A stretch of DNA of 64,000 nt from Ardenticatenaceae bacterium (GCA_020634235.1 JACKCB010000002.1:1550001-1614000); one strand, 5' to 3'. Positions 54,558 through 63,346 are shown, counted from the first letter of the stretch. The notes: a model not told the origin generated them from the letters alone. Program-made: numbers and translations.

Positions 54558-55160
54558 ATGGCAGTAGAGGAGTTTCAGCCAACACAAGTTCAGGCAGCCC
54601 CAGCGGCCCCCCCAGACCACCGTCAATTCAGCCAACCCACATCGGTCGTCGTCCGGGAGATCATCGAGACCCTGCTGCTAACCCTGTTTATCTTCTGGTT
54701 AGTCAACGCGGCCACCGGCCGCTACCGGGTTCAGGGGCACAGTATGATGCCTACCATGAAGGAAGGGGAGTACCTCATCATCAACAAGCTGAGCTACTAC
54801 CTGGACAACCCGGAACGCGGCGACATCATCGTGCTGCACTACCCGCGTGACCGCACGCGCGAATACATCAAGCGCATCATCGGCCTGCCCGGCGACACGG
54901 TTGAAATTGAAAACGGCCGGGTCATTGTCAACGGCATCACCCTGAACGAGCCCTACATTGCCGATGCGCCCAACTACACCGGCCGCTGGGTGGTGCCCGA
55001 AGACAATTACTTTGTCCTGGGCGACAATCGCAACAACTCCAGCGATTCGCACAGTTGGGCCTATCTTCCCCGTTCCGACATTGTGGGTAAGGCGTGGTTG
55101 GTTTACTGGCCCTACGATGAATGGCAGCTCGTGCCACACCACGAACACTCCCTCAACTAA
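54558..55160 (+). CDS. lepB: Signal peptidase I
   Basis: Membrane-bound Ser-Lys protease of 200 residues that removes signal peptides from exported proteins. A short cytoplasmic tail is followed by one membrane helix at about 35-52. Catalytic Ser62 lies in GHSMMPTMKEGE and Lys105 in REYIKRIIGLPGD. The box D/E region VLGDNRNNSSDSHSWAYL is complete. The start at 54558 has GGAGA 5 nt upstream. Confidence 0.95.
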   Translation: MAVEEFQPTQVQAAPAAPPDHRQFSQPTSVVVREIIETLLLTLFIFWLVNAATGRYRVQGHSMMPTMKEGEYLIINKLSYYLDNPERGDIIVLHYPRDRTREYIKRIIGLPGDTVEIENGRVIVNGITLNEPYIADAPNYTGRWVVPEDNYFVLGDNRNNSSDSHSWAYLPRSDIVGKAWLVYWPYDEWQLVPHHEHSLN

Positions 55161-55191
55161 CGCCCCCATCGGCTCACCTGCGCCTGGCAAG

Positions 55192-55221
55192 TTAGGATTT
55201 TCCCGCAAACCACTCTACAAT
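55192..55221 (+). promoter_or_regulatory. Probable promoter of the microcompartment operon
   Basis: TTAGGA at 55192-55197 and TACAAT at 55216-55221 have an 18-bp spacer. The first gene's ATG follows 7 nt later, so the operon is probably started by a leaderless mRNA. The -35 is weak. No repressor or activator gene is adjacent. Confidence 0.45.
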
Positions 55222-55228
55222 ATCCAGT

Positions 55229-56005
55229 ATGGCACTCCATCAGAGCGAGATTGAGGCGTTGGTGCGTCAGATTGTGGGGCAAACATTGGGCCAGCCCCCC
55301 GGCCGGGATACGGCAGCGGCAGCACCGGCAGCGGCGGCCGGTAGCCGCCGACCTCTGCTGGGTGAAGAACAGGTCCGCCAATGGCCGGCCGGCACCACAC
55401 TGGAGGTCCCGGCCGGGACCCTCATCACCCCTCTGGCCCGGCAAGTTGCCCTGGAACGGCGTATCACCCTGCTGGTGCAGGCTGTGCCCGCCGGACTACC
55501 GCAAAGCACGCCAGCGCCCGTCCCCGGCCGGGACAGCACCCACCCGCCGCCGCCCAACCTGGTGGCCCTGGGCGCCGATCACGGCGGCTACCCGCTCAAA
55601 GAGCAGCTCAAAGAGACCCTCACCGCCACCGGCTACCCCTTCCTCGATTGTGGCACACACAGCACCGCGGCCGTCGATTACCCCGACTACGCCTACGCCG
55701 TCGCCCGCCTGGTGGGCACCGGCCGGGCCTGGCGCGGCATCATCATCGACGGGGCAGGCATTGGCAGTTGCATGGCCGCCAACAAGGTACCTGACGTCCG
55801 CGCCGCCATGTGCTACGATCACGCCACGGCCGTCAACAGCCGGGAACATAACAACGCCAACGTGCTAACGCTGGGCGCCGGCCTCGTCGGCCCCAACCTG
55901 GCCGGCCAGATTGTCATCACCTGGCTGGCCACCGAGTTCGGCGGCGGCCGCCACGCCCGGCGCGTGGACAAGATCGACGCCATCGGTCGTCGTTTCGCCC
56001 GCTAA
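55229..56005 (+). CDS. Microcompartment-targeted RpiB/LacA-like sugar-phosphate isomerase
   Basis: Protein of 258 residues in three parts. Residues 3-21 form an amphipathic helix (SEIEALVRQIVGQTLG) of encapsulation-peptide type. A short module at about 44-83 contains EVPAGTLITPLARQVALE, like the 'VPxGxxITPxAR' segment seen in several BMC-associated enzymes. The RpiB/LacAB fold covers about 110-258, with ALGADHGGYPLKE, TVDYPDYA-like AAVDYPDYA, MCYDHATAVNSREHNNANVLTLGA. The normal catalytic Cys position (CGTGxG) reads DGAGIG, so Asp174 replaces it and the nearest cysteine is Cys181. The reaction is presumably aldose-ketose phosphate isomerisation; ribose-5-phosphate is the default guess, but the altered site makes the substrate uncertain. 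First gene of the BMC operon. Confidence 0.9.
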   Translation: MALHQSEIEALVRQIVGQTLGQPPGRDTAAAAPAAAAGSRRPLLGEEQVRQWPAGTTLEVPAGTLITPLARQVALERRITLLVQAVPAGLPQSTPAPVPGRDSTHPPPPNLVALGADHGGYPLKEQLKETLTATGYPFLDCGTHSTAAVDYPDYAYAVARLVGTGRAWRGIIIDGAGIGSCMAANKVPDVRAAMCYDHATAVNSREHNNANVLTLGAGLVGPNLAGQIVITWLATEFGGGRHARRVDKIDAIGRRFAR

Positions 56006-56039
56006 CCGGCCGGGACAGCGCACCGCCAATGGTCTAAAC

Positions 56040-56920
<881 letters not shown>

Positions 56921-56924
<4 letters not shown>

Positions 56925-57190
56925 TATTGTGTGATGTGTGTCACATCGGCCGGGTACACCTGGTCGCCGCGGCATTCATGTTCCCTTTCGGCGAGCGCAT
57001 GCTGCTGTACCCCCAGGCTCCCGCCGAGATCTGTGACGTTTGTGGCCACACCCAGTACGATCCCCTCTTTGTCGGGCTGATCGAATCGCTGATTTACGGC
57101 CAACTGCAAGACGACACGGATGGGATGCGGCGGCAGCCCATGTTTCTGGCCAGCCAGGGCTGGGGATCGCGCCGTTTTCGCGCGATCTAA
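56921..57190 (+). CDS. Small zinc-ribbon protein in the microcompartment operon
   Basis: A protein of 89 residues overlapping the deoC stop (ATGA). It has two CxxC knuckles, CDVCHIGRV at the start and CDVCGHTQYD at 38-47, in the style of YgiT/MqsA N-terminal zinc fingers. The rest has a helical LFVGLIESLIYGQL and a C-terminal LASQGWGSRRF. No DNA-binding domain is seen. Its position suggests a role with the BMC, for example in shell or cargo assembly, but the function is unknown. Confidence 0.7.
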
Positions 57191-57301
57191 ATTGGAAACG
57201 GCCAGGATACTCGCCCATGAGCGCAGAAAAGGCCGGGAGCAAATGCCAGGAAGCAGCTTCTTACGTGGTATTGACCCCGGCCGGAGCAAGGAGCAATCGC
57301 G

Positions 57302-57940
57302 GTGACGGTTGATTTACGCAGTTTCGTGTTTTTGGACAGCCTACAGCGCCAGCACGCCGCCTTCCTGGGCACCGTGGCCCGCGGCTTCTTGCCACTGCCG
57401 GGTGATGCGTCGTTGTGGGTGGAGATTTCGCCCGGCATTGAGATCAACCGCATCACCGACGTCGCCCTGAAGGCCACTGCGGTCCGGCCGGGGATGCAAA
57501 TTGTCGAGCGGCTGTATGGCCTGCTAGAAGTGCATTCCAGCAGCCAGGCGGAAGTGCGCGCGGCCGGGGCCGCCATTTTGCAAGCCCTGGACGTGTCCGA
57601 AGCCGATCGCATTAAGCCACGCGTCGTCTCCAGCCAGATCATCCGCAATATCGACGCCCACCAAACCCAGCTCATCAACCGCATGCGCCACGGCCACATG
57701 ATCCTGGCCGGGCAAACGCTGTACGTGATGGAAGTGCAGCCCGCCGCCTACGCCGCCCTGGCCGCCAATGAGGCCGAGAAGGCGGCCTACCTAAACATTT
57801 TGGAAGTGACCGCCTTTGGCAGTTTCGGCCGGGTTTACCTGGGCGGCGAAGAACGAGACATTATGGCCGGCTACCAGGCCGCGCTGGAGGCAATTGAAAG
57901 CGTCTCCGGCCGGGTTCTGGGCGGCGACAAAGCAGAATAA
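57302..57940 (+). CDS. Tandem-domain BMC shell protein (BMC-T)
   Basis: Shell protein of 212 residues with two BMC domains that forms trimers acting as pseudohexamers. The first half reads RSFVFLDSLQRQHAAFLGTV, GFLPLPGDASLWVEISPG, ATAVRPGMQIVERLYGLLEV. The second has RIKPRVVSSQIIRNIDAHQ, QTLYVMEVQPAAYAALAANEAEKAAYLNILEV and GSFGRVYLGGEE. The order of secondary structure looks like the permuted, EutL-like or double-stacking class (inference). The GTG start has AAGGAG 8 nt before it. It is followed by the BMC-H gene after 26 nt. Confidence 0.85.
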   Translation: MTVDLRSFVFLDSLQRQHAAFLGTVARGFLPLPGDASLWVEISPGIEINRITDVALKATAVRPGMQIVERLYGLLEVHSSSQAEVRAAGAAILQALDVSEADRIKPRVVSSQIIRNIDAHQTQLINRMRHGHMILAGQTLYVMEVQPAAYAALAANEAEKAAYLNILEVTAFGSFGRVYLGGEERDIMAGYQAALEAIESVSGRVLGGDKAE

Positions 57941-57966
57941 ACAGTGACAGGCTGAAGGAGAAGACA

Positions 57967-58257
57967 ATGGCAGATGCTCTGGGAATGATTGAATGTCGTG
58001 GCTTTGCGGCCATGGTAGAAGCCGCCGATGCAATGGTCAAGGCCGCCCGCGTAGAGTTGGTGAGCTACGAGAAGATCGGCGGCGGCTACGTAACGGCCAT
58101 TGTGCGTGGGGACGTGGCCGCCGTGAAGGCGGCGCTGGAAGCCGGCGCGCGCGGCGCCGAAAAGGTCGGCGAAGTTGTTTCCGTGCACGTCATCCCGCGG
58201 CCCCACCCGAACGTGGACCTGACACTGCCCCTGGGCCGGCAGTCCGCCGAAGAGTAG
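57967..58257 (+). CDS. BMC-H shell protein
   Basis: Hexameric shell protein of 96 residues, a single Pfam00936-type domain. It starts ALGMIECRGFAAMVEAADAMVKAARVELV, the standard first helix and strand. The pore loop is KIGGGYVTAIVRGDVAAVKAAL. The C-terminus ends HVIPRPHPNVD, as in PduA/CcmK-type proteins. AAGGAG precedes the ATG. It is the only BMC-H gene in the window, so it should make most of the facets. Confidence 0.95.
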   Translation: MADALGMIECRGFAAMVEAADAMVKAARVELVSYEKIGGGYVTAIVRGDVAAVKAALEAGARGAEKVGEVVSVHVIPRPHPNVDLTLPLGRQSAEE

Positions 58258-58272
58258 CCACAAGGGAAGCGC

Positions 58273-58584
58273 ATGTTTCTGGGCAAAGTCGTAGGCACCG
58301 TGGTCGCCTCACAAAAAGAGGCCTCGCTAGACGGGCTAAAATTCCTGGTCGTCAGGCGGCTAACGGTCGCCGGCGATGAGACAGCCGGCTATGCCGTGGC
58401 CGCCGACGCCGTCGGGGCCGGGCTGGGCGAAGTGGTCATGGTGGCCAGTGGCAGTTCGGCCCGGCAAACGGTCTTCACCGACAAACGCCCCTGTGACGCG
58501 GTTATCATGGCCATTGTGGACACCTGGGAGGTTGGTGGCCAGGAGATCTATCGCAAGGATGAGGGCGTCATCCCGGATGCGTAA
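58273..58584 (+). CDS. BMC-P vertex protein (EutN/CcmL family), first copy
   Basis: Pentameric vertex protein of 103 residues. GKVVGTVVASQKEASLDGLKFLVV is the family start, followed by AADAVGAGLGEVVMVASGSSAR and DAVIMAIVDTWEV. It is 15 nt downstream of BMC-H and one of three BMC-P genes in the operon. Confidence 0.93.
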   Translation: MFLGKVVGTVVASQKEASLDGLKFLVVRRLTVAGDETAGYAVAADAVGAGLGEVVMVASGSSARQTVFTDKRPCDAVIMAIVDTWEVGGQEIYRKDEGVIPDA

Positions 58585-58625
58585 TACGTGAGACGTAGGA
58601 CGTCAGCCATCAGGCGCAGCGACGC

Positions 58626-60089
58626 ATGGACGACAAAGAAATTCAGGCCATCATTGCCAGGGTAATGCAGGAGGTAGGGGAAGCCCGGCCGGGATCAACC
58701 CCGCCGCCAACCCCTCGCCCCAGCCTGGTTAGCCTGCCACCGCTGCCCACCCCGGCCGGGGGGCAAGACGGCATCTTCGCCACGCTGGACGAAGCGGTGG
58801 CCGCGGCCGAAGCCGCCTTCCGCCAGCTAAACAGCCTCCCCCTGACCATTCGCCAGGACATGGTGGCCCACATGCGGCGCACCGGCCGGGAAAACGCCGC
58901 CGTCCTGGCCGAAATGGCCCACAGCGAGACCGGCATGGGGCGCGTAGCCGACAAAACCCTGAAAAACCTCCTCAACGCCGACAAGTCACCCGGCACCGAA
59001 GCGCTTGAGCCAACCGCCTGGAGCGGTGATGGCGGCCTGACGCTGATGGAATACGCCCCTTACGGCGTGATCGGCTCTCTCACCCCCAGCACCAACCCCA
59101 CCAGCACCGTGCTGTGCAACGCCATCTCCATGGTCGCCGCTGGTAACGCGGCCGTTTTCAACGCCCATCCCAGCGCCAAAGGGGCTACCAACCGCACCGT
59201 GCAGCTCCTCAACCAGGCCATCCGCCAGGCGGGCGGGCCGGCCAACCTGCTCACCGGCGTGGCCGAACCAACCCTGGAGTCGGCCCAGGCGCTTATGGCC
59301 CACCGCGGCATCCGCCTGCTGGTAGTCACCGGCGGCGCGGCCGTGGTGCGGGCCGCTATGCGCAGCGGCAAGCGGGCAGTGTGCGCCGGGCCGGGCAACC
59401 CGCCGGTGGTGGTGGATGAAACGGCCGATCTGGCGCAAGCCGGCCGGGACGTGGTCATTGGCGCTTCCTTCGACAACAACATCGTCTGCACCACAGAGAA
59501 AACGACCATTGCCGTGGCCAGTATCTTCGACGAACTCATCCAGGTGATGACGCAGCACGGCGCGGTAAAATTGAACCAGTGGCAGTTCAACCGGCTGTGG
59601 CGGGCGGTCACGGTACAAGATCGCGGGCCAGGGCAGTATGCCGACATGAACAAAGCGTTCATTGGCCAGAATGCCGCGGTTTTGCTGGCTGAGATTGGCA
59701 TCCCGGCCGGGGAAGAGGTACGCCTGATCGTGGCCGAAGTAGAACGCGATCACCCGGCCGTCTGGTCAGAACAGATGATGCCGCTCATGCCTGTGGTGCG
59801 CGTGGCCAACGCCAATGACGCCATCGACCTGGCCGTCGCCTCCGAACACGGCTTCCGCCATACCGCCGTCATGCACTCCAAGAACCTGGACAACCTCAGC
59901 CGCATGGCCCGGGAGATGAACTGCAGCATTTTTGTCAAAAACGGCCCCTGTCTGGCCGGGCTGGGCTATGGCGGTGAAGGATTTTGCTCCTTCACCATCG
60001 CCAGCCCCACCGGCGAAGGGCTAACCGGCCCCCGCAGCTTCAGCCGCCTGCGCCGCTGCACGCTGGTAGATTCGTTTCGCATCGTCTGA
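58626..60089 (+). CDS. CoA-acylating aldehyde dehydrogenase, microcompartment cargo
   Basis: PduP/EutE-type enzyme of 487 residues that converts a short aldehyde to acyl-CoA with NAD. Residues 1-20 (MDDKEIQAIIARVMQEVGEA) are an encapsulation helix, followed by a Pro-rich linker to about 45. The catalytic domain has the nucleophile region SFDNNIVCTTEKTT (Cys), PYGVIGSLTPSTNPTSTVLCN and CAGPGNPPVVVDETADL. The C-terminus has GFRHTAVMHSKN. In the operon model it takes acetaldehyde (or another aldehyde from the class II aldolase) and makes acetyl- or acyl-CoA. Confidence 0.95.
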   Translation: MDDKEIQAIIARVMQEVGEARPGSTPPPTPRPSLVSLPPLPTPAGGQDGIFATLDEAVAAAEAAFRQLNSLPLTIRQDMVAHMRRTGRENAAVLAEMAHSETGMGRVADKTLKNLLNADKSPGTEALEPTAWSGDGGLTLMEYAPYGVIGSLTPSTNPTSTVLCNAISMVAAGNAAVFNAHPSAKGATNRTVQLLNQAIRQAGGPANLLTGVAEPTLESAQALMAHRGIRLLVVTGGAAVVRAAMRSGKRAVCAGPGNPPVVVDETADLAQAGRDVVIGASFDNNIVCTTEKTTIAVASIFDELIQVMTQHGAVKLNQWQFNRLWRAVTVQDRGPGQYADMNKAFIGQNAAVLLAEIGIPAGEEVRLIVAEVERDHPAVWSEQMMPLMPVVRVANANDAIDLAVASEHGFRHTAVMHSKNLDNLSRMAREMNCSIFVKNGPCLAGLGYGGEGFCSFTIASPTGEGLTGPRSFSRLRRCTLVDSFRIV

Positions 60090-60106
60090 TCAGGAGGGGT
60101 AACGTA

Positions 60107-60643
60107 ATGACGACTCTGGGTAAGCACGCCATCAATGTCGACATCTTCACCGACGCCTATCGCGTCACCGGCCGGATAACCGTGAGCAGTGGTGGTCTTG
60201 TAGCCGAACTTGCCAACCCCAACAGCGACTACCTGGACGTGGAAGACGTTTACGTTTCCCGGATTCATGAACCGGCCAAAATCGCCGTTCACTACAGCGA
60301 AGCCACCTTCCGCAAAAGCAACATCAACTTCGTGGTTCTGCAAGATCGGCGCGACGGCATTCCCACCGGAACCATCCACGGCGCATCCATTTACAGCCGG
60401 GGTCGCCCCATGTCTGTGTTCCTCACCGTGCCCGCGTTTGAGATTCAGGGCACCGTTATTCACGAGGGCAAGCCCGTCGCCGGCGCCATCCTGATCCAGT
60501 CCACCGGTCGCTTCCAGAGCATCTTCGAGGCCCACGCCTCGGCGCACTTATACCCCGACATTTCTTACTCAGGCGACCTGATCCTGGTCCAGAAAGAACG
60601 CATTGGCATTTTCTGTTTGGACCCCAATTATCGCAAAGGGTAA
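60107..60643 (+). CDS. Unrecognised protein of 178 residues within the microcompartment operon
   Basis: GGAGGGG lies 9 nt before the ATG. The sequence is mostly beta-strand with alternating hydrophobics and few helices: VDIFTDAYRVTGRITV, LAELANPNSDYLDVEDVYV, then a region with FVVLQDRRDGIPTG and a C-terminal half with FEIQGTVIHEGKPVAGAIL and LILVQKERIGIF. There are no signal peptide, membrane segment, cysteines or nucleotide motifs. No family is recognised. Its place between the aldehyde dehydrogenase and the receiver/ParA-like gene suggests it works with the regulator or the shell. Confidence 0.75.
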   Translation: MTTLGKHAINVDIFTDAYRVTGRITVSSGGLVAELANPNSDYLDVEDVYVSRIHEPAKIAVHYSEATFRKSNINFVVLQDRRDGIPTGTIHGASIYSRGRPMSVFLTVPAFEIQGTVIHEGKPVAGAILIQSTGRFQSIFEAHASAHLYPDISYSGDLILVQKERIGIFCLDPNYRKG

Positions 60644-60772
60644 TCACCGGCCGGGCGTACCACGGCACGCAAAGCGCCACATCTAACATCATCCGGGCTG
60701 CCGTCCAAACCGGTGTCAAGAAGATTAGCCACAACCTCCGGCAGTAACAGAGCGGATAAGTAGGAGTCCGTA

Positions 60773-61900
60773 ATGGCCAGAATATTTGTCGTTGACGACG
60801 ATGAACAACTACTACGCATGGTCGGCATGATCTTGGAGCGCGGCAACCACACACCGGTGCTGGAAAGCCGCCCGGAAAACGTCCTGGCGCGCCTGGTCAC
60901 CGAAAAACCGGACCTGCTCATCCTGGACGTCATGATGCCCGGCGTAACCGGGCACGATCTCTGCCTGCAAATTCGGAAGAACGAGCAGACGGCCGAACTG
61001 CCCATCCTCATTCTAACCGCCCGCGCCCAACCTATTGACCGTGCCGCAGCTTTGGAAAGTGGGGCCAATGACTACATGAGCAAGCCCATCAGCCCCCAAG
61101 ACCTGCTGGCGCGTGTTGATGATTTGCTGCAGCGGTTTGGCACAGGGCACAACGAACAGCCAGCCTTCACCATGGGCGTTATCGCCATGCGCGGGGGCAC
61201 CGGCTGCACCACCCTGGCTACCAACCTGGCCACCGCCTTGCGCCGGGTGAGCCAGAAAAGCGTGGCGCTGGTGGACCTTTCACCCTCGGTGGGACAGGTG
61301 GTAATGCATCTGCGATTGCAGGCACGCACCAGTTGGGCCGACCTGCCAGACAATGGCCACGACCTGGCCTGGCCAGCCATACAAAACAGCCTGCTGCACC
61401 ACCAGTCGGGCCTTATGGTGCTGGCCAGTCCCGACCTGCCACAACCGGTTACCGCCCCGGCCGGGGCCAAAACCGACCGCATCCTGCAACTGCTGAGCAG
61501 CCACATGGACTTCGTGGTCCTCGACCTGCCGCCGCTGCTCAGCCCGGCCGTGGAAGTCGCCCTGGCCCAATGCGACATGATCCTCTACATCGTTGCCCCG
61601 GAAGTGATTGCCGTCAAGTCAGCCATCCAAAGCCACTGGGCATTGAACAAGCTGGCCACCAGGCAGGAAACCTCCATCTTCATCCTCAACCAGCACATGT
61701 CCCAGGCCCAACTCTCGCCCGAAACGGTAGAGAAAGGGCTAAAAACACGCCTGGCGCTGAAGATACCCTTCGACCCGCAGCAGCAGCGCGCCCTGGCCCA
61801 GGGCGAACCATTGGCCCTGACCGAAAGCGCCTCCCCTATTGGCACCAGCATGACCCGCTTTGCCGAAGCCATCTACCAACGGGTTGCCGCCAAAACATGA
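60773..61900 (+). CDS. Receiver domain fused to CpaE/ParA-like ATPase fold, within the microcompartment operon
   Basis: A protein of 375 residues. The N-terminal receiver (1-122) has the acidic pocket DDD at 8-10, phospho-acceptor Asp52 in LLILDVMMPG, Thr82 and Lys104, so it can probably be phosphorylated. Residues 130-375 have the MinD/ParA fold as in CpaE/TadZ. The deviant Walker A reads RGGTGCTTLATNLA (140-153), where both normal lysines are replaced, by Arg140 and Cys145. A Walker A'-like VALVDLSPSVGQV (Asp168) and FVVLDLPPLL follow. The P-loop suggests little ATP hydrolysis, as reported for TadZ-type proteins. It starts 12 nt after TAGGAG and overlaps the next gene (ATGA). The position suggests a role in placing or segregating BMCs in response to a phosphorelay (inference). 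Confidence 0.85.
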   Translation: MARIFVVDDDEQLLRMVGMILERGNHTPVLESRPENVLARLVTEKPDLLILDVMMPGVTGHDLCLQIRKNEQTAELPILILTARAQPIDRAAALESGANDYMSKPISPQDLLARVDDLLQRFGTGHNEQPAFTMGVIAMRGGTGCTTLATNLATALRRVSQKSVALVDLSPSVGQVVMHLRLQARTSWADLPDNGHDLAWPAIQNSLLHHQSGLMVLASPDLPQPVTAPAGAKTDRILQLLSSHMDFVVLDLPPLLSPAVEVALAQCDMILYIVAPEVIAVKSAIQSHWALNKLATRQETSIFILNQHMSQAQLSPETVEKGLKTRLALKIPFDPQQQRALAQGEPLALTESASPIGTSMTRFAEAIYQRVAAKT

Positions 61901-62481
61901 TCCATCCCGCGCTCGCCCTGTTGGAATTTAGCAGCATTGCCACCGGCATCGAAGCCGGGGATGCCATGGTGAAGCGTGCCCCAGTAGCCCGCATCCAGGC
62001 CGGCACGGTGCAGCCAGGGCATTACCTGGTGATGGTCACCGGTATGGTGGCCGACGTGGAGGAAGCCGTGAACGCCGGCCGGGAAACGGGCCAGGCCGCC
62101 CTATGCGATCTGGTGTTTTTGCCCAATGTCCACCCCGAGGTCGTGGCTGGCCTGGCTGGCGGCCGCCGCCCGGTCAGCCCTGAGGCGCTGGGCATCATCG
62201 AGACCCGCACCGTCGCCGCCGCCATTCATGCCGCCGATGCCGGGTTGAAGGGCGCCGAAGTGGCCCTGGTCCAACTGCGGCTGGCCGACGGCCTGGGCGG
62301 CAAGGGTTTGGCCCTGTTCACCGGCACCGTGGCCGATGTGGAAGCGGCGGTGGAGATTGGCACCGGCCGGGCCGCCGGGCAGTTGGTCCGCCAGGTGGTC
62401 ATCCCCCAGCTTCACCCCGAAATGATCGAAAATGTGGCCCGCCCCGGCCGGTTCGGCGAACCGTTCGACTGGGCCTTCTAG
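61897..62481 (+). CDS. Second tandem-domain BMC shell protein (BMC-T)
   Basis: Shell protein of 194 residues with two BMC domains in normal order. Domain 1 starts ALALLEFSSIATGIEAGDAMVKRAPV. Domain 2 starts ALGIIETRTVAAAIHAADAGLKGAEV and ends VVIPQLHPEMIENV. The matching mid-protein ending is VFLPNVHPEVVAG. Translationally coupled to the receiver/ParA-like gene. It and the 57.3-kb protein give the shell two different pseudohexameric tiles. Confidence 0.93.
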   Translation: MIHPALALLEFSSIATGIEAGDAMVKRAPVARIQAGTVQPGHYLVMVTGMVADVEEAVNAGRETGQAALCDLVFLPNVHPEVVAGLAGGRRPVSPEALGIIETRTVAAAIHAADAGLKGAEVALVQLRLADGLGGKGLALFTGTVADVEAAVEIGTGRAAGQLVRQVVIPQLHPEMIENVARPGRFGEPFDWAF

Positions 62482-62508
62482 CCAGCCGTCAAAAGGACTG
62501 CCCCCATC

Positions 62509-62787
62509 ATGCAGCTCGCCCGCGTCATCGGCACCGTGGTTGCCAGCCAAAAATACGAAGGGCTTACCGGCATCAAATTCCTGATTGTCCAGCCCCTGAC
62601 CAAACAGCAGCAGCCGGTTGGCGAACCGGTGGTGGCCGCCGACGCCACCGCCCAGGCCGGGCCGGGCGAACTGGTCTTCATCGTCGGCAGCCGCGAGGCG
62701 GCCCAGGCGCTGCCCATCCCCTTTGTGCCGGTGGACCATGCCATCGTCGGTATTGTGGACGAAGTGGCCGTGACTCATGATGCGTAA
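62509..62787 (+). CDS. BMC-P vertex protein (EutN/CcmL family), second copy
   Basis: A protein of 92 residues. ARVIGTVVASQKYEGLTGIKFLIVQPLT is the family start, with AADATAQAGPGELVFIVGSREAAQ and HAIVGIVDEV. AAGGACT lies upstream. It is more compact than the first copy. Confidence 0.93.
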   Translation: MQLARVIGTVVASQKYEGLTGIKFLIVQPLTKQQQPVGEPVVAADATAQAGPGELVFIVGSREAAQALPIPFVPVDHAIVGIVDEVAVTHDA

Positions 62788-62841
62788 GACACAGAGTCCT
62801 GCGCCTCGCGCCGCCTATTGCGCGGCAGCAGGGAAAACAGC

Positions 62842-63141
62842 ATGTACATTGGCCGGGTAACGGGTACGGTGGTCGCCACCATCAAGCATGAGGCATTTCA
62901 GGGGCGGAAGCTGCTGCTGGTGGATCGTCTGGACCCGGCCGGGAACCCCACCGGCGACTACGACATCTGCGTAGACGTCGTCCAGGCGGGCGTGGGGGAC
63001 CAGGTGCTGGTCATGGACGAAGGCAACGGCGCGCGCCAGATTCTGCGCCGCAGCGTCGCCCCCGTCCGCGCCGTCATCGTCGGCATCATCGACGAAGTCA
63101 CCCTGGATCAAACCCCCTTAGCCCCCCAACAAAAGGCTTGA
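62842..63141 (+). CDS. BMC-P vertex protein (EutN/CcmL family), third copy
   Basis: A protein of 99 residues: MYIGRVTGTVVATIKHEAFQ, then LLLVDRLDPAGNPTG, DVVQAGVGDQVLVMDEGNGARQI and VRAVIVGIIDEV. The start at 62842 (AGGGAAAA upstream) gives the family N-terminus. It is the last gene of the BMC operon; its stop overlaps the tRNA promoter -35. Confidence 0.93.
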   Translation: MYIGRVTGTVVATIKHEAFQGRKLLLVDRLDPAGNPTGDYDICVDVVQAGVGDQVLVMDEGNGARQILRRSVAPVRAVIVGIIDEVTLDQTPLAPQQKA

Positions 63142-63166
63142 CCCAAAACACACAGAATGATAGAAT
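63138..63166 (+). promoter_or_regulatory. Promoter of the tRNA-Glu gene
   Basis: TTGACC at 63138-63143 and TAGAAT at 63161-63166 have a 17-bp spacer. The mature tRNA begins 15 nt after the -10. The -35 overlaps the stop codon of the last BMC-P gene. Confidence 0.7.
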
Positions 63167-63181
63167 GCTCGCGGTTCGTTA

Positions 63182-63257
63182 GCCCTCATCGTCTAGGGGA
63201 CCAGGACGTAGCCCTTTCAAGGCTAAAACCGGGGTTCGAATCCCCGTGAGGGCACCA
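63182..63257 (+). tRNA. tRNA-Glu (anticodon TTC)
   Basis: A 76-nt cloverleaf. The acceptor stem is GCCCTCA with TGAGGGC, the anticodon arm is TAGCC-CTTTCAA-GGCTA with anticodon TTC, the T arm is CCGGG-GTTCGAA-TCCCCG-like, and the CCA end is encoded. Confidence 0.97.
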
Positions 63258-63259
63258 CA

Positions 63260-63289
63260 AGGCTCTATCCCCGCGATAGGGCCTTTTTT
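63260..63289 (+). terminator. Terminator of the tRNA-Glu gene
   Basis: AGGCTCTATC at 63260-63269 pairs with GATAGGGCCT at 63275-63284 (one G-T pair) around a 5-nt loop. A run of six T follows at 63284-63289. Confidence 0.9.
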
Positions 63290-63337
63290 GCTGCCCCCGG
63301 CCGGGGACCGCGCCCCCACCCCCTTTCCCCCACCTTA

Positions 63338-63346
63338 TGCTATAAT
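63338..63346 (+). promoter_or_regulatory. Extended -10 promoter of the oxidoreductase gene
   Basis: TGCTATAAT combines a TG dinucleotide and a perfect -10 hexamer, about 66 nt before the next ATG. No clear -35 is seen. Confidence 0.5.

Noticed and set aside
63182..63257. tRNA-Glu as an integration site for the BMC operon
   Set aside because: No direct repeat of the tRNA end and no integrase is seen in the window, and the operon carries the same decamer density as its surroundings.
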